Notes: a model not told the origin generated them from the letters alone. DNA of 64,000 nucleotides from Thiohalorhabdus sp. Cl-TMA (GCF_041821045.1 NZ_JBGUAW010000001.1:248001-312000), one strand, 5' to 3'. Positions 7,827 to 17,385 are shown, counted from the first letter of the stretch. Numbers and translations: made by a program.

Positions 7827-8792
7827 TCAGCCCCGGTCCGGGGCGCGCAGATCGGAGCCGCGGGTGAAATTGAAATGGTGCCGGATGGGCAGGCCGTCCG
7901 CATAGCGGCGCTCCAGCGCATCGGGGAAAGTGCTGTAGGGGGCCCCGAGGCGGATGATCTGCTTGGCCGCGGCGTCCAGGATGTCGCTGCCCGAGGATTC
8001 CAGGATCCGCAGGTGCGCCAGTGTGCCGTCCGGACGAACCACCGCCTCCACCCGCACCTTGCCCGTCAGGTCGCGCTCCTGGGCCTCCTCCGGGTAGTTC
8101 AGGTTGCCGATGCGCTCCACTTTGGCGATCCAGGCGGAGATGTAGGAAGCGGCCTTGTCCTCGCGCGTGGCCATCCGCGCCCGGTCCGCGGTTTCCCGCG
8201 CGGTGTTGCGGCGCTCCTGATTGTTCCGGTCCCACTGGGCCATTTGCCGATTGGAGGGGTAGAGCTGGAAGGAATCCTTCTCCGGCGTGGCGGGGGCGCT
8301 CCGCGCACCTCCGGAGGATTCTCCGTTGGCCCGCTTTTCGGGGGCTTCCGGGCTGCTGAGCAGCTCCTCCTCCTTCGGTGCGGGTGCGGGCTGCTTCTGC
8401 GGCGCCTCGGTGGGCGTCCGCTTGGCCGGTGCTTTCTCCGCTTCGGCCTTCGGGTCCGGCTCGGGTGGTGTGGGCGCGGGAGCTTCCTGCGCCGGGACGT
8501 TGCTGCGTCCGGCGAAGGGGTTGGCCGCCTCCTTGCGTTTCTCGTCCTTTCCGGCGGCCTTCTGGCTGCGGCTGGCGGCGGGAGCGTCCCGGTCCGGGCT
8601 GTTGGTCTCCCGGGCGGGCATGGGCCGGTATTCCACCATGCGCAGCATCGGGCCCGAGGACGACTCGGGCTCCGGTGCCGTAAAGCCGACCAGGCCCAGC
8701 ACCGCGGCGTGCAGCAGTGCGGATCCCAGCAAGGCCACCAGGAGCCGGGGGTCAAGAGTGTTTTCAGGGGGAGGCCAGGCCATGTGCGTCAT
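7827..8792 (-). CDS. TonB-family energy transducer
   Basis: A 321-residue protein with one N-terminal membrane helix (LLVALLGSALLHAAVLGLV) including the transmembrane His found in TonB, then a long Pro/Ala/Lys/Glu-rich periplasmic spacer (~residues 60-200), then a C-terminal TonB domain starting at NYPEEAQERDLTGKVRVEAV. TonB links the inner-membrane proton motive force, through ExbBD, to outer-membrane transporters. No exbB or exbD is nearby. The ATG at 8792 overlaps the EetB-like gene by 29 bases; an ATG three codons later is an alternative. Its position inside an apbE/EetA/EetB-like cluster suggests an envelope role, but the partner receptor is unknown. Confidence 0.8.
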   Translation of the reverse strand: MTHMAWPPPENTLDPRLLVALLGSALLHAAVLGLVGFTAPEPESSSGPMLRMVEYRPMPARETNSPDRDAPAASRSQKAAGKDEKRKEAANPFAGRSNVPAQEAPAPTPPEPDPKAEAEKAPAKRTPTEAPQKQPAPAPKEEELLSSPEAPEKRANGESSGGARSAPATPEKDSFQLYPSNRQMAQWDRNNQERRNTARETADRARMATREDKAASYISAWIAKVERIGNLNYPEEAQERDLTGKVRVEAVVRPDGTLAHLRILESSGSDILDAAAKQIIRLGAPYSTFPDALERRYADGLPIRHHFNFTRGSDLRAPDRG

Positions 8793-9336
8793 CCGCTCGC
8801 GATTCCCACTCCTGCACCAGTGCATAGGCCGCCAGGCCGTTGATGGTACCCGTTATGGCCGCGCCCGGCCCGAGGATCGGCACCAGCGCGAACAGTCCCG
8901 CGTGCTGCACGAACAGGGCGTAGGCCACGGCCAGCTGACCACCGATATGCGCCACCGCGGCCAGCACGCTGTACCCCACCGGACCCAGCCCCCGTCCCGG
9001 GAGGAGGCTGCCCAGCGCCAGCGCGGCCAGGGCCGCCAGGGCGCCGCCCAGGGACAGCCAGAATCCGGGCGCCAGCAGGGTGCCCAGGAAGATGGCCGCC
9101 ACCACCACCCGCAGCAGGGTGACCATGGCGGCGGTGCGCCATCCCCACAGGCAGAGTGCCGTGACGGTCACCACGTTGGCCAGTCCGGGCTTGAGCCCGG
9201 GGATGATGGGCGGAAGCGCCGCCTCCAGCAGGTGGAGTCCCACCGCGAAGGCGGCCATCCAGGCCAAGTGCGTATCCCGGCGCAGCCGGCTCAGGGCCGG
9301 GGGCTCCCGGAGCGCGCCCTCAGTAATTGATGGCAT
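8764..9336 (-). CDS. Gx transporter/Hpre_diP_synt_I membrane protein (EetB-like)
   Basis: A 190-residue membrane protein with about five or six helices and the family motif PGLKPGLANVVTVTAL near residue 45, characteristic of PF07456. That family was long annotated as heptaprenyl diphosphate synthase component I, but it is a transporter-like membrane protein. In flavin-based extracytosolic electron transfer loci a member (EetB) occurs with a NusG-II protein (EetA) and ApbE, and exactly that set is adjacent here. It overlaps its upstream neighbour by 17 bases and the TonB gene by 29. The true substrate is not established. Confidence 0.8.
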   Translation of the reverse strand: MPSITEGALREPPALSRLRRDTHLAWMAAFAVGLHLLEAALPPIIPGLKPGLANVVTVTALCLWGWRTAAMVTLLRVVVAAIFLGTLLAPGFWLSLGGALAALAALALGSLLPGRGLGPVGYSVLAAVAHIGGQLAVAYALFVQHAGLFALVPILGPGAAITGTINGLAAYALVQEWESRADDAHGLASP

Positions 9337-9718
9337 CCCAGGGCCGTTCCCGGTTGCCGACCACGCGCACCAGGACCTCGTTGGGAACGCAGGCGGCGGT
9401 ATCCCCGACCCGCCGCTGCCAGCCGGCCCGCAGGTCGATCTTGCGCGGTGCCGGCGAGGGCGGCACGAAGCGGATGCCGCCGTCCCGGACCCGGAGATGG
9501 GAGGTCCCCAGCGGCCCTTCCACGGTGAGCTCCCGCTCCTCGCCGAGGGAAACCGTCTCCACCACCTCGCCGCCGGCGACGATCTCGGCCCGGGCCCCGG
9601 GTGCGCCGCCCCCGTAGGCGGCCACCGTCCCGGTGATCGCGCCCACCCAGACCAGCGCGAGCACGGTCCGGTCCCAGGGCGTGGTGGCGCGGCGCAGAAA
9701 GCGGAGCCAAGCCTTCAC
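9320..9718 (-). CDS. NusG domain II-containing protein (EetA-like)
   Basis: A 132-residue protein with one N-terminal membrane anchor (TVLALVWVGAITGTVAAYGG) and an extracytosolic NusG-II domain (PF07009), recognisable from the closing motif GDTAACVPNEVLVRV. The GTG start at 9718 overlaps the apbE stop as GTGA. NusG-II proteins are found in membrane flavin and electron-transfer clusters beside PF07456 proteins and ApbE. Nothing suggests a transcription role: the anchor and the missing NGN domain rule out true NusG. The partner flavoprotein is not in this window. Confidence 0.8.
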   Translation of the reverse strand: MKAWLRFLRRATTPWDRTVLALVWVGAITGTVAAYGGGAPGARAEIVAGGEVVETVSLGEERELTVEGPLGTSHLRVRDGGIRFVPPSPAPRKIDLRAGWQRRVGDTAACVPNEVLVRVVGNRERPWDAINY

Positions 9719-10761
9719 GGGGCGGCAACCTCCTCGGAGCGCCAGTCCAGCCGTGCCTTCATGGCCGGACTGGCATGGGCCTTTCCGGCGGTATCGATCA
9801 CCAGGGCCGGCTGCTCCTTGCCCAGCCGCTGGAACCCCGGTGCGCCCGCCACGAACAGCGCGGTGCTCCAGGCGTCGGCCTCGGTGGCCCGGGGCCCGAG
9901 CACGGTGGCCTGCCGGGCGGCACGGGCCGGGGCGCCGGTGGCCGGATCCAGGAGATGATGGTAGCGGCGTCCTTCGTGCCGGAAGAAGCGCTCGTAGTCG
10001 CCGGAGGTGACGATGGCCTCGCCGTCGTGGAGGGGCACCACCGCCAGCACCCGGTCCCGGTCGCGCGGATTCCGGATGCCCACCCGCCAGGGGCGCCCCC
10101 CGTGGCTGCCGAGGGCCCGCAGATCGCCGCCGGCATTGATCAGGGCGTTCTCCACGCCATGCGCCGCCAAAACCGCGGTGGCCCGGTCCACGGCATAGCC
10201 CTTGGCGATGCCCCCCAGGTCCAGCGCCGCGCCGGGCCGGGTCAGGCGCGCCAGAAGAGCGTCGTGCCGCCGCAGGGCCAGCGCCCGATCCCCGGCGCCC
10301 TGGTCCAGCAGGGCGTCCACCGCCTCGCCGGCGGGCGGCGCCTCCGGAAACGGCGGGGCGCGGAAGCCCCACAGGGCCACCAGACGCCCGAGATGGGGGT
10401 TGAAGGCGTTGGCGCTGGCCCGCTGCACCGACAGCGCCCGGGGCAGTAGCGCTGACAGGGGCCCGTCCAGGGGTGTCCACTCCCCCCGCTCGGCCCGATT
10501 GAAGGCCGCGAGCGCGCTGTCCTCGTCAGTCGGGCCCAGAGCGTCGTGGATACGGCGCATCTCCCGGAAGGCGGCGCCCGCCGCCGCGTGGAACGCTTCC
10601 TTCTCCATGCCCACCGCGGTGATCTCCACCAGGGTGCCCAGGACGAAGGCCTGGTCCTGGCGCGCTTCCGGGGCGCGGTCGCAGGCCGTCAGGGCCAGGA
10701 TGGCCAGGAGCAGCGCGGCGAAAGCCCGGAGTCTCGGAAACCGGCCCTTACTGGGGATCAT
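9715..10761 (-). CDS. apbE: FAD:protein FMN transferase, lipoprotein
   Basis: A 348-residue ApbE. The enzyme covalently attaches FMN, taken from FAD, to a Ser/Thr of exported flavoproteins such as NqrB/C, RnfD/G or FMN-binding-domain proteins. The N-terminus is a lipoprotein signal ending in LTAC, so the protein is membrane-anchored outside the cytoplasm. Core motifs are seen: NPHLGRLVALWGF, ALDLGGIAKGYAVDRA (flavin site), NALINAGGDLRALG and the C-terminal TEADAWSTALFV. The ATG at 10761 overlaps the gshB stop by 14 bases. With the next two genes it forms an ApbE/EetA/EetB-like set. Confidence 0.93.
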   Translation of the reverse strand: MIPSKGRFPRLRAFAALLLAILALTACDRAPEARQDQAFVLGTLVEITAVGMEKEAFHAAAGAAFREMRRIHDALGPTDEDSALAAFNRAERGEWTPLDGPLSALLPRALSVQRASANAFNPHLGRLVALWGFRAPPFPEAPPAGEAVDALLDQGAGDRALALRRHDALLARLTRPGAALDLGGIAKGYAVDRATAVLAAHGVENALINAGGDLRALGSHGGRPWRVGIRNPRDRDRVLAVVPLHDGEAIVTSGDYERFFRHEGRRYHHLLDPATGAPARAARQATVLGPRATEADAWSTALFVAGAPGFQRLGKEQPALVIDTAGKAHASPAMKARLDWRSEEVAAP

Positions 10762-11719
10762 GGAAGGGCGCGCCCCGGGCCAGCCGGCGCTCCAGGGCAT
10801 CGAACAGGTCCGCGCAGATATTGATGCCGGCGTAATGATCCAGTTCCTGCACCCCGGTAGGACTGGTGACGTTGATCTCGGTGACATAGCCCCCGATGAC
10901 GTCGATGCCCACGAATGTCAGGCCGCGGGCGCGCAATTCGGGGCCCAGGGCTGCGCAGATCGCCCGGTCGCGCTCCGTCAGCTCGGCGAGCTCCGTGGTG
11001 GCGCCGGCGGAGATGTTGCCCCGGAAATCACCGCCTCCGGGAACCCGCAGCAGGCCGTGCGGGACCGGCTCGCCGTCCACCAGCAGGATGCGCTTGTCGC
11101 CCCGGGCGGCTTCCGGCAGGTAGTCCTGGGCCATGGCGAAGCGGGTGCCGCGGTGGGTGAGGCTCTCCACCACGGAGTTGAAGTTGGGGTCGCCGGCGCG
11201 CACCAGGAAGATGCCCTCCCCGCCCCGGCCCTCCAGCGGCTTGAGGACCATGGCCTCGCGCTCCTGGAGGAAGGCGTAGAACTCCTTGGGGTCGCGCGCC
11301 ACCAAGGTGGGCGGGGCGAGACCGGGAAAGTAGGCCGTAAACATCTTTTCATTGGCGTCGCGCAGAGTGGCCGGATGGTTGCTCACCAGCGTCGACCCCA
11401 GGGCCCGCTCCAGGAGGTACGTCATGTAGATGTACTCCATATCGAAGGGCGGGTCCTTGCGCATGAGCACCAGGTCCAGCTCGGTGAGCGCGCGGCGCTC
11501 CTCGCCGCCGAGGCTGTAGTGGCTCCCCGGCTCGCGCCGGACCTCCAGCGGATACATGCGCGCCCAGGGCGCCTCGTCGCGGCCGAACAGGTGTCCGGGC
11601 TCCATATAGTAGAGCCGGTAGCCGCGCCGCTGCGCCTCCAGGAGCATGGCGAAGGTGGTGTCCTTGCCGATGTGGATGTCGCCGATGGGGTCCATGACGA
11701 CGCCGAGGCTGGCACTCAT
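10748..11719 (-). CDS. gshB: Glutathione synthetase
   Basis: A 323-residue ATP-grasp enzyme joining glycine to gamma-glutamylcysteine, the second step of glutathione synthesis. It has the N-terminal VVMDPIGDIHIGKDTTFAML, the conserved MRKDPPFDMEYIY near residue 85, the ATP-grasp lysine in MVLKPLEGRGGEGIF near 155, and the C-terminal metal-binding EINVTSPTGVQE. Length is normal (E. coli 316). It heads the compact minus-strand run that continues into apbE. No gshA is present in the window. Confidence 0.95.
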   Translation of the reverse strand: MSASLGVVMDPIGDIHIGKDTTFAMLLEAQRRGYRLYYMEPGHLFGRDEAPWARMYPLEVRREPGSHYSLGGEERRALTELDLVLMRKDPPFDMEYIYMTYLLERALGSTLVSNHPATLRDANEKMFTAYFPGLAPPTLVARDPKEFYAFLQEREAMVLKPLEGRGGEGIFLVRAGDPNFNSVVESLTHRGTRFAMAQDYLPEAARGDKRILLVDGEPVPHGLLRVPGGGDFRGNISAGATTELAELTERDRAICAALGPELRARGLTFVGIDVIGGYVTEINVTSPTGVQELDHYAGINICADLFDALERRLARGAPFHDPQ

Positions 11720-11906
11720 GGCAAATGGGCCTTTCCTGGAAAGTGAATGCTTGGATGCTTATTGTGCCCCGCGTGGCCGCGGCGGCGAACCCCGGAGGCC
11801 GCCACGCTGCCCCGCGCAGAGGCGGGGAAAAGACCGTTGGCGGCAGTTTTGGGGGCGGCCTCCGGCCGCGACAGCCCGGGGCGCTCCGGGGCGATGGACC
11901 TTCCGG

Positions 11907-12638
11907 CTACGCCCCGACGCCGGGGAAATCCCCCCATACGGCTTGCGCCCAGGCCAGGGCGGCCACCGCGGCGGTTTCGGTGCGCAGGGTGCGGGGGCCC
12001 AGGGCCGCCCGGACGAAGCCGGCCTCCACCGCCGCGACCAGCTCCTCGTCGTTGAGGCCGCCCTCGGGGCCCACCAGGAGGTGCAACGGGCCACCCGCTG
12101 GCGGTCCGACGGGCGGGTCGCCCGCCTCGTCGAGGACCAGACCGTGGACCACCCCGGAGGCCAGGGCCGTCTCGAGGGGGGCCGGCTCGACTACCTCCGG
12201 AATCCGGTTGCGCCCGCACTGCTCGCAGGCGGAGGCAGCGATCCTGTGCCAGCGGTCCCGGTTTTTCGCGGCCTTGGGGCCCTCCAGGCGCCGGACGCTG
12301 CGGGCGGTCTGCACCGGCCGGATCTCGGTGACGCCGAGCTCGGTGGCCTTCTGCACCACCCAGTCGAATTTCTCGCCTTTGGACAGGCCCGCCCAGAGCA
12401 CCGTGCCGAGGGGGGATTCCCGCTCCACTGCTCGGAAATCGCCGAGACGCACCACCGGGCGCTTGGTGTCCCCCGCAAGCTCCGCCTGGTGCTCGCCGCC
12501 GGCGCCGCTGAAGACGGTTACCGGGTCGCCCGGCGCCAAGCGCAGGGCCTTCACCAGGTGCCGAGCGGCCTCCTCGGGCAGGGGCAGCTCGGCACCGGGC
12601 TCGGCGGCCTCGGGCAGATAGACCCGGGGAATGCGCAT
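11907..12638 (-). CDS. rsmE: 16S rRNA (uracil1498-N3)-methyltransferase
   Basis: A 243-residue SPOUT-family methyltransferase that modifies U1498 of 16S rRNA in the assembled small subunit. Diagnostic parts are the N-terminal RIPRVYLPE, KGEKFDWVVQKATELGV near residue 95, the glycine loop LLVGPEGGLNDEE near 185 and LGPRTLRTETA in the C-terminal trefoil knot. The ATG at 12638 was chosen because GGGAGGA sits 5-6 bases upstream; an in-frame ATG 12 codons earlier lacks this. A 187-bp gap with GC-rich stems but no clear U-tract separates it from gshB. Confidence 0.93.
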   Translation of the reverse strand: MRIPRVYLPEAAEPGAELPLPEEAARHLVKALRLAPGDPVTVFSGAGGEHQAELAGDTKRPVVRLGDFRAVERESPLGTVLWAGLSKGEKFDWVVQKATELGVTEIRPVQTARSVRRLEGPKAAKNRDRWHRIAASACEQCGRNRIPEVVEPAPLETALASGVVHGLVLDEAGDPPVGPPAGGPLHLLVGPEGGLNDEELVAAVEAGFVRAALGPRTLRTETAAVAALAWAQAVWGDFPGVGA

Positions 12639-12661
12639 GGGGTTCCTCCCTGAGGGCGGGT

Positions 12662-12690
12662 TTGGGTCCGTCATTGTGGCAAGGCATAAT
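12662..12690 (+). promoter_or_regulatory. Putative sigma-70 promoter for the thioredoxin-like gene
   Basis: TTGGGT and CATAAT are separated by 17 bp in the only AT-rich stretch of the divergent rsmE/thioredoxin gap. The same AT-rich block (TATATATTAT on the other strand) may serve rsmE. Confidence 0.4.
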
Positions 12691-12737
12691 ATATAGTTTC
12701 ACGTTGGGGTTTTGCATCGGCTTGAGAGGGAGCGGAA

Positions 12738-13295
12738 ATGGTCCGGACGGAAACGCCGGTTGTGGATAGAAGCTTCATGGTCCCCGAATTCGAGCTGCCC
12801 GGGGTGGACGGCAAGAGCCACCGCCTGGAGGATGTGCGCGGCGAGAACGGTCTCCTGATAATCTTCATGTGCAACCACTGCCCCTATGTAAAAGCGGTGG
12901 AGGACCGTATCCTGCGCGACGTGCGCGACCTCAAGGAGCTCGGCATCGGCACGGCGGCCATCATGTCCAACGACCCCACGGACTATCCCGAGGACTCCTT
13001 CGAGAACCTCCGGGCCCGCTGGGAGGAAAAGGCCTATCCCATGCCCTACCTCTTCGACGAGACTCAGGAGGTGGCCAAGCGCTTCGGGGCCGTGTGTACG
13101 CCGGATTTCTTCGGCTTCAACGCGAGCGGCTACCTGCAGTACCGCGGCCGGCTGGACGAGAGCCGCAAGGAGCCGGTGACCGGCGCCAAGCGCGAGCTCT
13201 TCGAGGGCATGAAGCAGGTGGCCCAGACCGGTCAGGGTCCGGAGGAGCAAATCCCCTCCATGGGCTGCTCCATCAAGTGGAAGGACGACGGCTGA
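12738..13295 (+). CDS. Thioredoxin-fold (AhpC/TSA-like) protein
   Basis: A 185-residue redoxin-family protein. The active-site region FMCNHCPYVKAVEDR has a CNHC pair, in the redox position of thioredoxins and of a bacterial family often called thioredoxin family or alkyl hydroperoxide reductase-like. There is no signal peptide, so it is cytoplasmic. The C-terminal half (FGAVCTPDFFGF...YRGRLDESRK) holds the cis-proline region typical of the fold. It lies 28 bases upstream of the inositol-phosphatase-family gene and may be cotranscribed with it. The substrate is unknown; peroxide reduction is a family-level guess. Confidence 0.82.
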   Translation: MVRTETPVVDRSFMVPEFELPGVDGKSHRLEDVRGENGLLIIFMCNHCPYVKAVEDRILRDVRDLKELGIGTAAIMSNDPTDYPEDSFENLRARWEEKAYPMPYLFDETQEVAKRFGAVCTPDFFGFNASGYLQYRGRLDESRKEPVTGAKRELFEGMKQVAQTGQGPEEQIPSMGCSIKWKDDG

Positions 13296-13323
13296 AGCGG
13301 CTTGCCGCTCCAAGGTTAGAGGT

Positions 13324-14157
13324 ATGACCCAGGCCCCCGTGGTGGATTCCGATCTGGTGGAGCGCGTCGCCGGCATCCTGCGCGACGCCGCCGCCGAGCA
13401 TCTGCTGCCCCGTTTCTCGGGGGGCGGGGCGCCGGCGCGTCTCAAGTCCTGCGGCGGTTTGGTCACCGAGGCGGATAACGCCATGCAGGACGCCATCGGC
13501 GGCGCCCTGGCGGAGTCCTATCCGGAGGTGGGCTTCCTGGGCGAAGAGATGGAGCCCGACGAGCACCGCCGGGCCCTGGAGAGCGCCGATTGCGGCCTGT
13601 GGTGTCTCGATCCTCTGGACGGCACCAGCAACTTCGCCGTGGGTATCCCCATATTCGGGATCTCCGTGGCCTTGCTGGTTCGGGGCGCCCCGGTGCTGGG
13701 CGTGGTCCTGGACCCGGTGCGCGACGAGCTGTTCACCGCCGTTCGGGGGGGCGGGGCGTTCCTGAACGGCGAGCCGATCACCGTCCGCGACACCGGCCCG
13801 CTGGAGCGGGCCGTGGGCTGTATCGATTTCAAGCGCCTGTCCCGCGATGTGGCGCGGGGCTTGGCGGCATCGCAGCCCTTTCACAGCCAGCGCAATTTCG
13901 GCTCCAGCGTGCTGGAGTGGTGCTGGCTCGCCTGCGGGCGGGTGGACTTTTACCTTCATGGCGGGCAAAATTTATGGGATTTTGCGGCCGGGTCCCTTAT
14001 CGCCGCCGAGGCGGGAGCGGACGTGGCCACCATGGACGGCGAGCCGCTTTTCGAGGGCGACATCCTGCGTCGCTCGATCCTCGCCGTGGCGGAGGGCAAT
14101 CTGCGCGCGGAATTGGCCCCCTATCTCTGTCCCGACGAGGGTCCGGGACAGAGATAG
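13324..14157 (+). CDS. Inositol monophosphatase-family phosphatase
   Basis: A 277-residue lithium-sensitive phosphatase fold with the three metal-binding motifs: GEEM near residue 77, DPLDGTSNFAVG near 97 and WDFAAGSLIAAEAGA near 218. The family dephosphorylates inositol phosphates, 3'-phosphoadenosine 5'-phosphate or fructose 1,6-bisphosphate. Because it immediately precedes glpX and the Calvin/glycolytic genes, a sugar-phosphate role is possible, but motifs alone do not decide. Only a 160-base gap separates it from glpX. Confidence 0.85.
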   Translation: MTQAPVVDSDLVERVAGILRDAAAEHLLPRFSGGGAPARLKSCGGLVTEADNAMQDAIGGALAESYPEVGFLGEEMEPDEHRRALESADCGLWCLDPLDGTSNFAVGIPIFGISVALLVRGAPVLGVVLDPVRDELFTAVRGGGAFLNGEPITVRDTGPLERAVGCIDFKRLSRDVARGLAASQPFHSQRNFGSSVLEWCWLACGRVDFYLHGGQNLWDFAAGSLIAAEAGADVATMDGEPLFEGDILRRSILAVAEGNLRAELAPYLCPDEGPGQR

Positions 14158-14318
14158 AGGGCTGGCCGCGCTTTCCGGAACCGATCGGCACGCGTCCGGG
14201 CCGCAGGCATGCGGCCCGGACGCCGCCGTTTTCGTGGCTTGCCGGAGGGCGCGGACCCGTCGCCACGGAGCGAACCGGATACGTCTTGAATTTCCCAATC
14301 TAAATAGGTGGACAGGCT

Positions 14319-15263
14319 ATGCCCATGGAACAGCTGACCATGCCACTCGTCCGTACGACCGAGGCGGCCGCCCGAGGCGCCACGGACTGGATCGGTCGGG
14401 GGGAGAAGGAGCAGGGGGACGGCGCCGCCGTCGAGGCCATGCGTCAGGCCATGACCGCCGTGCCCATGGCCGGCGAGGTGGTCATCGGCGAGGGCGAGAA
14501 GGACGAGGCCCCCATGCTCTACAACGGCGAGCAGGTGGGCAACGGCGAGGGCCCCAAGGTGGACATCGCCGTGGACCCCGTGGAAGGCACCAACTTCCTC
14601 GCCAAGGGCATGCCGGGCTCCATCGTGGTGCTGGCGGCGGCCCCGCAGGGCCAGATGTTCCGGCCCGGCCCCGGGTTCTACATGGACAAGCTGGTTGTGC
14701 CGCCGGCCGCCAAGGGCAAGCTGGACCCCAACGCCCCGCTCGCCTCCAAGCTCGGCGATCTGGCCAGCGCCCTGGACAAGCAGGTGGAGGATCTCCGCAT
14801 TTTCGTCCTCGACAAGCCCCGGCACCAGGACATGATCCAGGAGGTCCGCGCCGCGGGCGCGAGCGTGCGCCTGGCAACCGACGGCGACGTTAGCGGTGGC
14901 GTCATGGCCGCCCTGGGCGAGTCCGTGGACGCGCTCATGGGCGTGGGCGGCACCCCCGAGGGCGTGATCACGGCCTGCGCCGCCAAGGCAGTGGGCGGCG
15001 ACATGTTCGGCGCCATGGCCCCGCAGAAGGACGATGAGGAGAAGCAGATCCGCGAATTCGGCCTCGAGCCGGGTCAGGTACTGACCATGAACGACCTTAT
15101 CAAGGGCGACAACGTCCTGTTCGTGGCTACCGGCCTGACCTCCAGCGACATCCTGGACGGGGTCCAGGATTACGGTGACCTCATCACCACCGACACCATG
15201 GTTATCACCGGTGCCCACGGCACGGTCCAGCGTATTCGGACAGAGAAACCGGTCAGCAGCTGA
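14319..15263 (+). CDS. glpX: Class II fructose-1,6-bisphosphatase
   Basis: A 314-residue GlpX-family enzyme that hydrolyses fructose 1,6-bisphosphate; in cyanobacteria and some autotrophs the same family also acts on sedoheptulose 1,7-bisphosphate. Motifs seen are VVIGEGEKDEAPM near residue 56, the metal/phosphate site VDIAVDPVEGTNFLAKG near 84 and VGGTPEGVITACA near 208. An AGGTGG ribosome site precedes the ATG. It begins the run glpX-tkt-gap-pgk-pyk-fba and provides the irreversible phosphatase step for Calvin cycle or gluconeogenesis. It is somewhat shorter than E. coli GlpX (336). Confidence 0.93.
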   Translation: MPMEQLTMPLVRTTEAAARGATDWIGRGEKEQGDGAAVEAMRQAMTAVPMAGEVVIGEGEKDEAPMLYNGEQVGNGEGPKVDIAVDPVEGTNFLAKGMPGSIVVLAAAPQGQMFRPGPGFYMDKLVVPPAAKGKLDPNAPLASKLGDLASALDKQVEDLRIFVLDKPRHQDMIQEVRAAGASVRLATDGDVSGGVMAALGESVDALMGVGGTPEGVITACAAKAVGGDMFGAMAPQKDDEEKQIREFGLEPGQVLTMNDLIKGDNVLFVATGLTSSDILDGVQDYGDLITTDTMVITGAHGTVQRIRTEKPVSS

Positions 15264-15372
15264 GGTCGGTCTGGGCCCGCCGGAGGTGGGCCTCGGGTCC
15301 GTGCAAACCCGGTCGCGGGCCCATTCGCCAGACGCACCGAATACCGAATCGCCTTGCAAGGAGTAATCTCGA

Positions 15373-17385
15373 ATGGCTGAAGTTTCCCGTAAGCAGTTGG
15401 CCAATGCCATCCGCTTTCTTTCCATGGATGCGGTGCAGGCGGCGAATTCCGGCCACCCCGGCATGCCCATGGGAATGGCGGATATCGCGGAAGTGCTCTG
15501 GAACGACTACATGAAGCACAACCCCGCCAATCCGGATTGGGCCGACCGGGACCGTTTCGTGGTCTCCAACGGCCACGGCTCCATGCTCCTGTACAGCCTC
15601 CTCCACCTCACCGGCTATGACCTGCCCATGGAGGAGCTCAAGAATTTCCGCCAGTGGGGCTCCAAGACCCCGGGCCATCCGGAGAACGGCGTGACCCCCG
15701 GCGTGGAGACCACCACCGGCCCGCTCGGGCAGGGCCTGGCCAACGCCGTGGGCATGGCCATCGCCGAGAAGGAGCTCGCCAACGAGTTCAATCGCGACGG
15801 CCACACCATCGTCGATCACAATACCTACGTGTTCGTGGGTGACGGCTGCCTGATGGAAGGCGTCAGCCACGAGGCCTGCTCCCTGGCCGGCACCCTGGGC
15901 CTGGGCAAGCTGGTCGTCTTCTACGACGACAACGGCATTTCCATCGACGGCGAGATCGAGGACTGGTTCACCGACGATACCCTCAAGCGTTTCGAAGGGT
16001 ACGAGTGGCAGACCATGGCCATCGACGGCCATAACCCCGACGCCGTGGCCAAGGCCATCGAGCAGGCCAAGGCCGAGCCCAACAAGCCGACCCTGATCGC
16101 CTGCAAGACCACCATCGGTTACGGTTCCCCGAACAAGGCCGGCAGCGAGGAGACCCACGGCGCCGCCCTCGGCGACGATGAGGTAGCCGCCACCCGCCAG
16201 GCCCTGGGCTGGGAGGCCGCGCCCTTCGAGGTGCCCGAGGACATCGCCGGGGGCTGGGATGCCCGCAAGGCCGGACAGGCCGCCGAGGAGGACTGGCAGG
16301 CGCGCTTCGAGGCGTACCGCAAGGACTACCCCGAGCTGGCCAGCGAGCTCGAGCGCCGCATGAAGCAGACGGTGCCCGCCGATTTCGAGCAGAAGATGGA
16401 TGCCCTGATCGCCGACTGGCGCGCCAAGGAAGCCAGCGACGCCACCCGCAAGCACTCCGGCAAGATGCTGAACACCATCGCCGAGCAGGTGCCCGAGGTG
16501 CTCGGCGGCTCCGCGGACCTCGCGCCCTCCAATAACACCAAGTGGGAAAACGCCCCCATCATCACGCCCGCTCGCGAGCAGAAGGGCGTGCATGGGCGCT
16601 ACCTGCACTATGGCGTCCGCGAATTCGGCATGGCCGCCATCATGAACGGCATCAGCCTGCATCGCGGCTACCGCCCGTACGGTGGCACCTTCCTGATCTT
16701 CTCCGATTACATGCGCAACGGCATCCGGATGTCGGCGCTCACCCACCAGCCGGTGACTTACGTGTTCACCCACGATTCCATCGGCCTGGGCGAGGACGGC
16801 CCCACCCACCAGCCCATCGAGCAGCTGCCGAGCCTGCGGGCCATCCCCGGCGTCCATGTGTTCCGGCCCGCCGACGCCGTGGAGACGGCCGTGGGCTGGA
16901 AGCTGGCCCTGAGCAGCGGCGACCATCCCTATGCGCTGGTGCTGACTCGACAGAAGACGGGTGCCCTGGACCACACCGACGAGACCGTGGCTAATATTGC
17001 TAGAGGTGGCTACGTTCTGTCGGAGGCCGAGGGCGGCAGTCCGGAGGGTGTCCTCCTGGCTTCCGGCTCCGAGGTGGATCTGGCCCTCAACGCGCAGGCC
17101 GAGCTGGCCAAGCAGGGTAAGAAGGTCCGGGTCGTGTCCATGCCGTGCTGGGAGCTTTTCGACGCCCAGGACGAGGCCTACAAGCAGTCCGTGCTCCCCG
17201 ACTCGGTGAGCAAGCGGGTCGCCGTGGAGGCCGCCGAGACCATGGGCTGGGAGCGCTATGTGGGCCGTGACGGCAAGGCCGTGGGCATCCATCGCTTCGG
17301 CGAGTCCGCTCCGGGCGGAACCCTGTTCGAGAAGTTCGGCTTCGTGCCCGAGGCCGTGGTCAACGCCTACAACGAGCTGGGCTGA
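15373..17385 (+). CDS. tkt: Transketolase
   Basis: A 670-residue thiamine-diphosphate enzyme moving two-carbon units between sugar phosphates in the Calvin and pentose-phosphate pathways. Seen are N-terminal [15 protein letters not shown], the ThDP motif beginning [14 protein letters not shown] near residue 155 and continuing to DDNGIS, and the pyrimidine-domain segment starting [11 protein letters not shown] near 415, followed by [16 protein letters not shown]. Full length. It lies between glpX and gap with a GGAG-type ribosome site; spacing suggests one transcript. Confidence 0.96.
   Translation: MAEVSRKQLANAIRFLSMDAVQAANSGHPGMPMGMADIAEVLWNDYMKHNPANPDWADRDRFVVSNGHGSMLLYSLLHLTGYDLPMEELKNFRQWGSKTPGHPENGVTPGVETTTGPLGQGLANAVGMAIAEKELANEFNRDGHTIVDHNTYVFVGDGCLMEGVSHEACSLAGTLGLGKLVVFYDDNGISIDGEIEDWFTDDTLKRFEGYEWQTMAIDGHNPDAVAKAIEQAKAEPNKPTLIACKTTIGYGSPNKAGSEETHGAALGDDEVAATRQALGWEAAPFEVPEDIAGGWDARKAGQAAEEDWQARFEAYRKDYPELASELERRMKQTVPADFEQKMDALIADWRAKEASDATRKHSGKMLNTIAEQVPEVLGGSADLAPSNNTKWENAPIITPAREQKGVHGRYLHYGVREFGMAAIMNGISLHRGYRPYGGTFLIFSDYMRNGIRMSALTHQPVTYVFTHDSIGLGEDGPTHQPIEQLPSLRAIPGVHVFRPADAVETAVGWKLALSSGDHPYALVLTRQKTGALDHTDETVANIARGGYVLSEAEGGSPEGVLLASGSEVDLALNAQAELAKQGKKVRVVSMPCWELFDAQDEAYKQSVLPDSVSKRVAVEAAETMGWERYVGRDGKAVGIHRFGESAPGGTLFEKFGFVPEAVVNAYNELG

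Noticed and set aside
15253-17292. Long open frame (679 codons) antisense to transketolase
   Set aside because: GC-rich codon bias opens the antisense frame; its composition (His, Gly, Val runs) is not protein-like, and transketolase is unambiguous on the plus strand.
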